The translations under genes and the position numbers were made by a program. 64,000 bases of DNA from positions 30,768-94,767 of the forward strand of contig JAGBHT010000029.1 of assembly GCA_017935365.1 (NCBI GenBank), read 5' to 3'. Source of the DNA: Ruminiclostridium sp. Its GTDB lineage: Bacteria > Bacillota > Clostridia > Oscillospirales > Ruminococcaceae. The notes below the pieces were generated by a model. That model ran no database searches and was not told the origin of the DNA. It worked only from the letters and a program-made list of their open reading frames with translations. Within the stretch, counting starts at the first letter, position 1; each line of letters starts with the position of its first letter. Below, one piece after another: positions 63,862-64,000 of the stretch.

Positions 63862-64000
63862 GGTAGATTATAATATCAAGTGCAACACTAAAAAATATGG
63901 ACATCATACTCACTTTCGTGTAAAATGTAATTACCACAAAACAAAAGGCACGGAGGTAGAGTATGAAGTCCTATACACATTTTACACTATCTGAACGAAA
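63862..64000 (+). mobile_element. IS30-family element, left end (runs off window)
   Basis: The left end contains ATCAAGTGCAACACTA, of the kind seen in IS30-family inverted repeats. About 75 bases later a transposase begins. The exact first base is uncertain (63862-63873). The right end lies outside the window. Confidence 0.65.
63963..64000 (+). CDS. IS30-family transposase, first 12 codons
   Basis: ATG at 63963 with GGAGG site gives MKSYTHFTLSERK, the characteristic opening of IS30-type transposases, just before their helix-turn-helix. The gene is cut by the window edge, so its integrity cannot be judged. Confidence 0.75.
   Translation, partial: MKSYTHFTLSER

Overview
The window looks like a chromosomal segment of a low-to-mid GC Gram-positive clostridium, most likely an Oscillospiraceae/Ruminococcaceae gut species of the Ruminococcus / [Eubacterium] siraeum kind. 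The reasons are TTGACA-17-TATAAT promoters, strong AAAGGAG-type ribosome sites, many GTG/TTG starts, an L27 precursor next to its Prp protease, a class II GalT, a RaMP1-like GH130 phosphorylase and serine-rich lipoproteins. The species assignment is inference.

Layout. 1-3.6 kb (minus): obgE (cut by the left edge), rpmA-prp-rplU and ychF. 3.7-10 kb (plus): a NERD protein, a probable orphan small RNA, then ymfF-ymfH-lgt-folD and a small membrane protein. 10.2-12.6 kb (plus): rpmG-secE-nusG-rplK-rplA. 13-18.5 kb (minus): DinB-like protein, GH130 phosphorylase, then rnr-mscL-membrane protein. 18.6-19.9 kb: three related hairpins and an FMN riboswitch controlling ribU. 20-26 kb: DUF2461, TspO, galT, and a Cache-GGDEF-EAL protein coupled to an unknown partner. 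26-31.3 kb (minus): ECF sigma with membrane partner, and a zinc island zur-znuA-znuC-znuB with a visible operator. 31.4-36.5 kb: an unknown 722-aa protein, a serine-hydrolase, a lipoprotein and a DUF305 protein. 36.5-40.4 kb: a divergent regulator/surface-protein pair, both interrupted only by in-frame stop codons. 40.5-51.4 kb (minus): eno, then a seven-gene alaS-hinT-comEC-holA-rnmV-like-MBOAT-DHHW run. 51.9-55.2 kb (minus): dusB-DUF815-BtuF-like. 55.4-60.6 kb (plus): DUF624, PHP phosphoesterase, malic enzyme, TSCPD, Nudix, ruvX and an unknown protein. 60.7-64 kb: GH3 beta-glucosidase, a DUF4358 lipoprotein and the start of an IS30-like element.

Most genes are core housekeeping. The unusual material lies between them: (i) a MITE-like, GC-rich structured repeat, two of whose copies sit exactly between duplicated terminator hairpins; (ii) a free-standing promoter-to-terminator unit of about 120 nt with a C/U-rich tract complementary to the local Shine-Dalgarno sequence; (iii) three tandem hairpins sharing an inner motif upstream of the riboflavin riboswitch; (iv) three in-frame stops, with no frameshift, in two adjacent divergent genes. 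No tRNA, rRNA, CRISPR array or prophage was seen.
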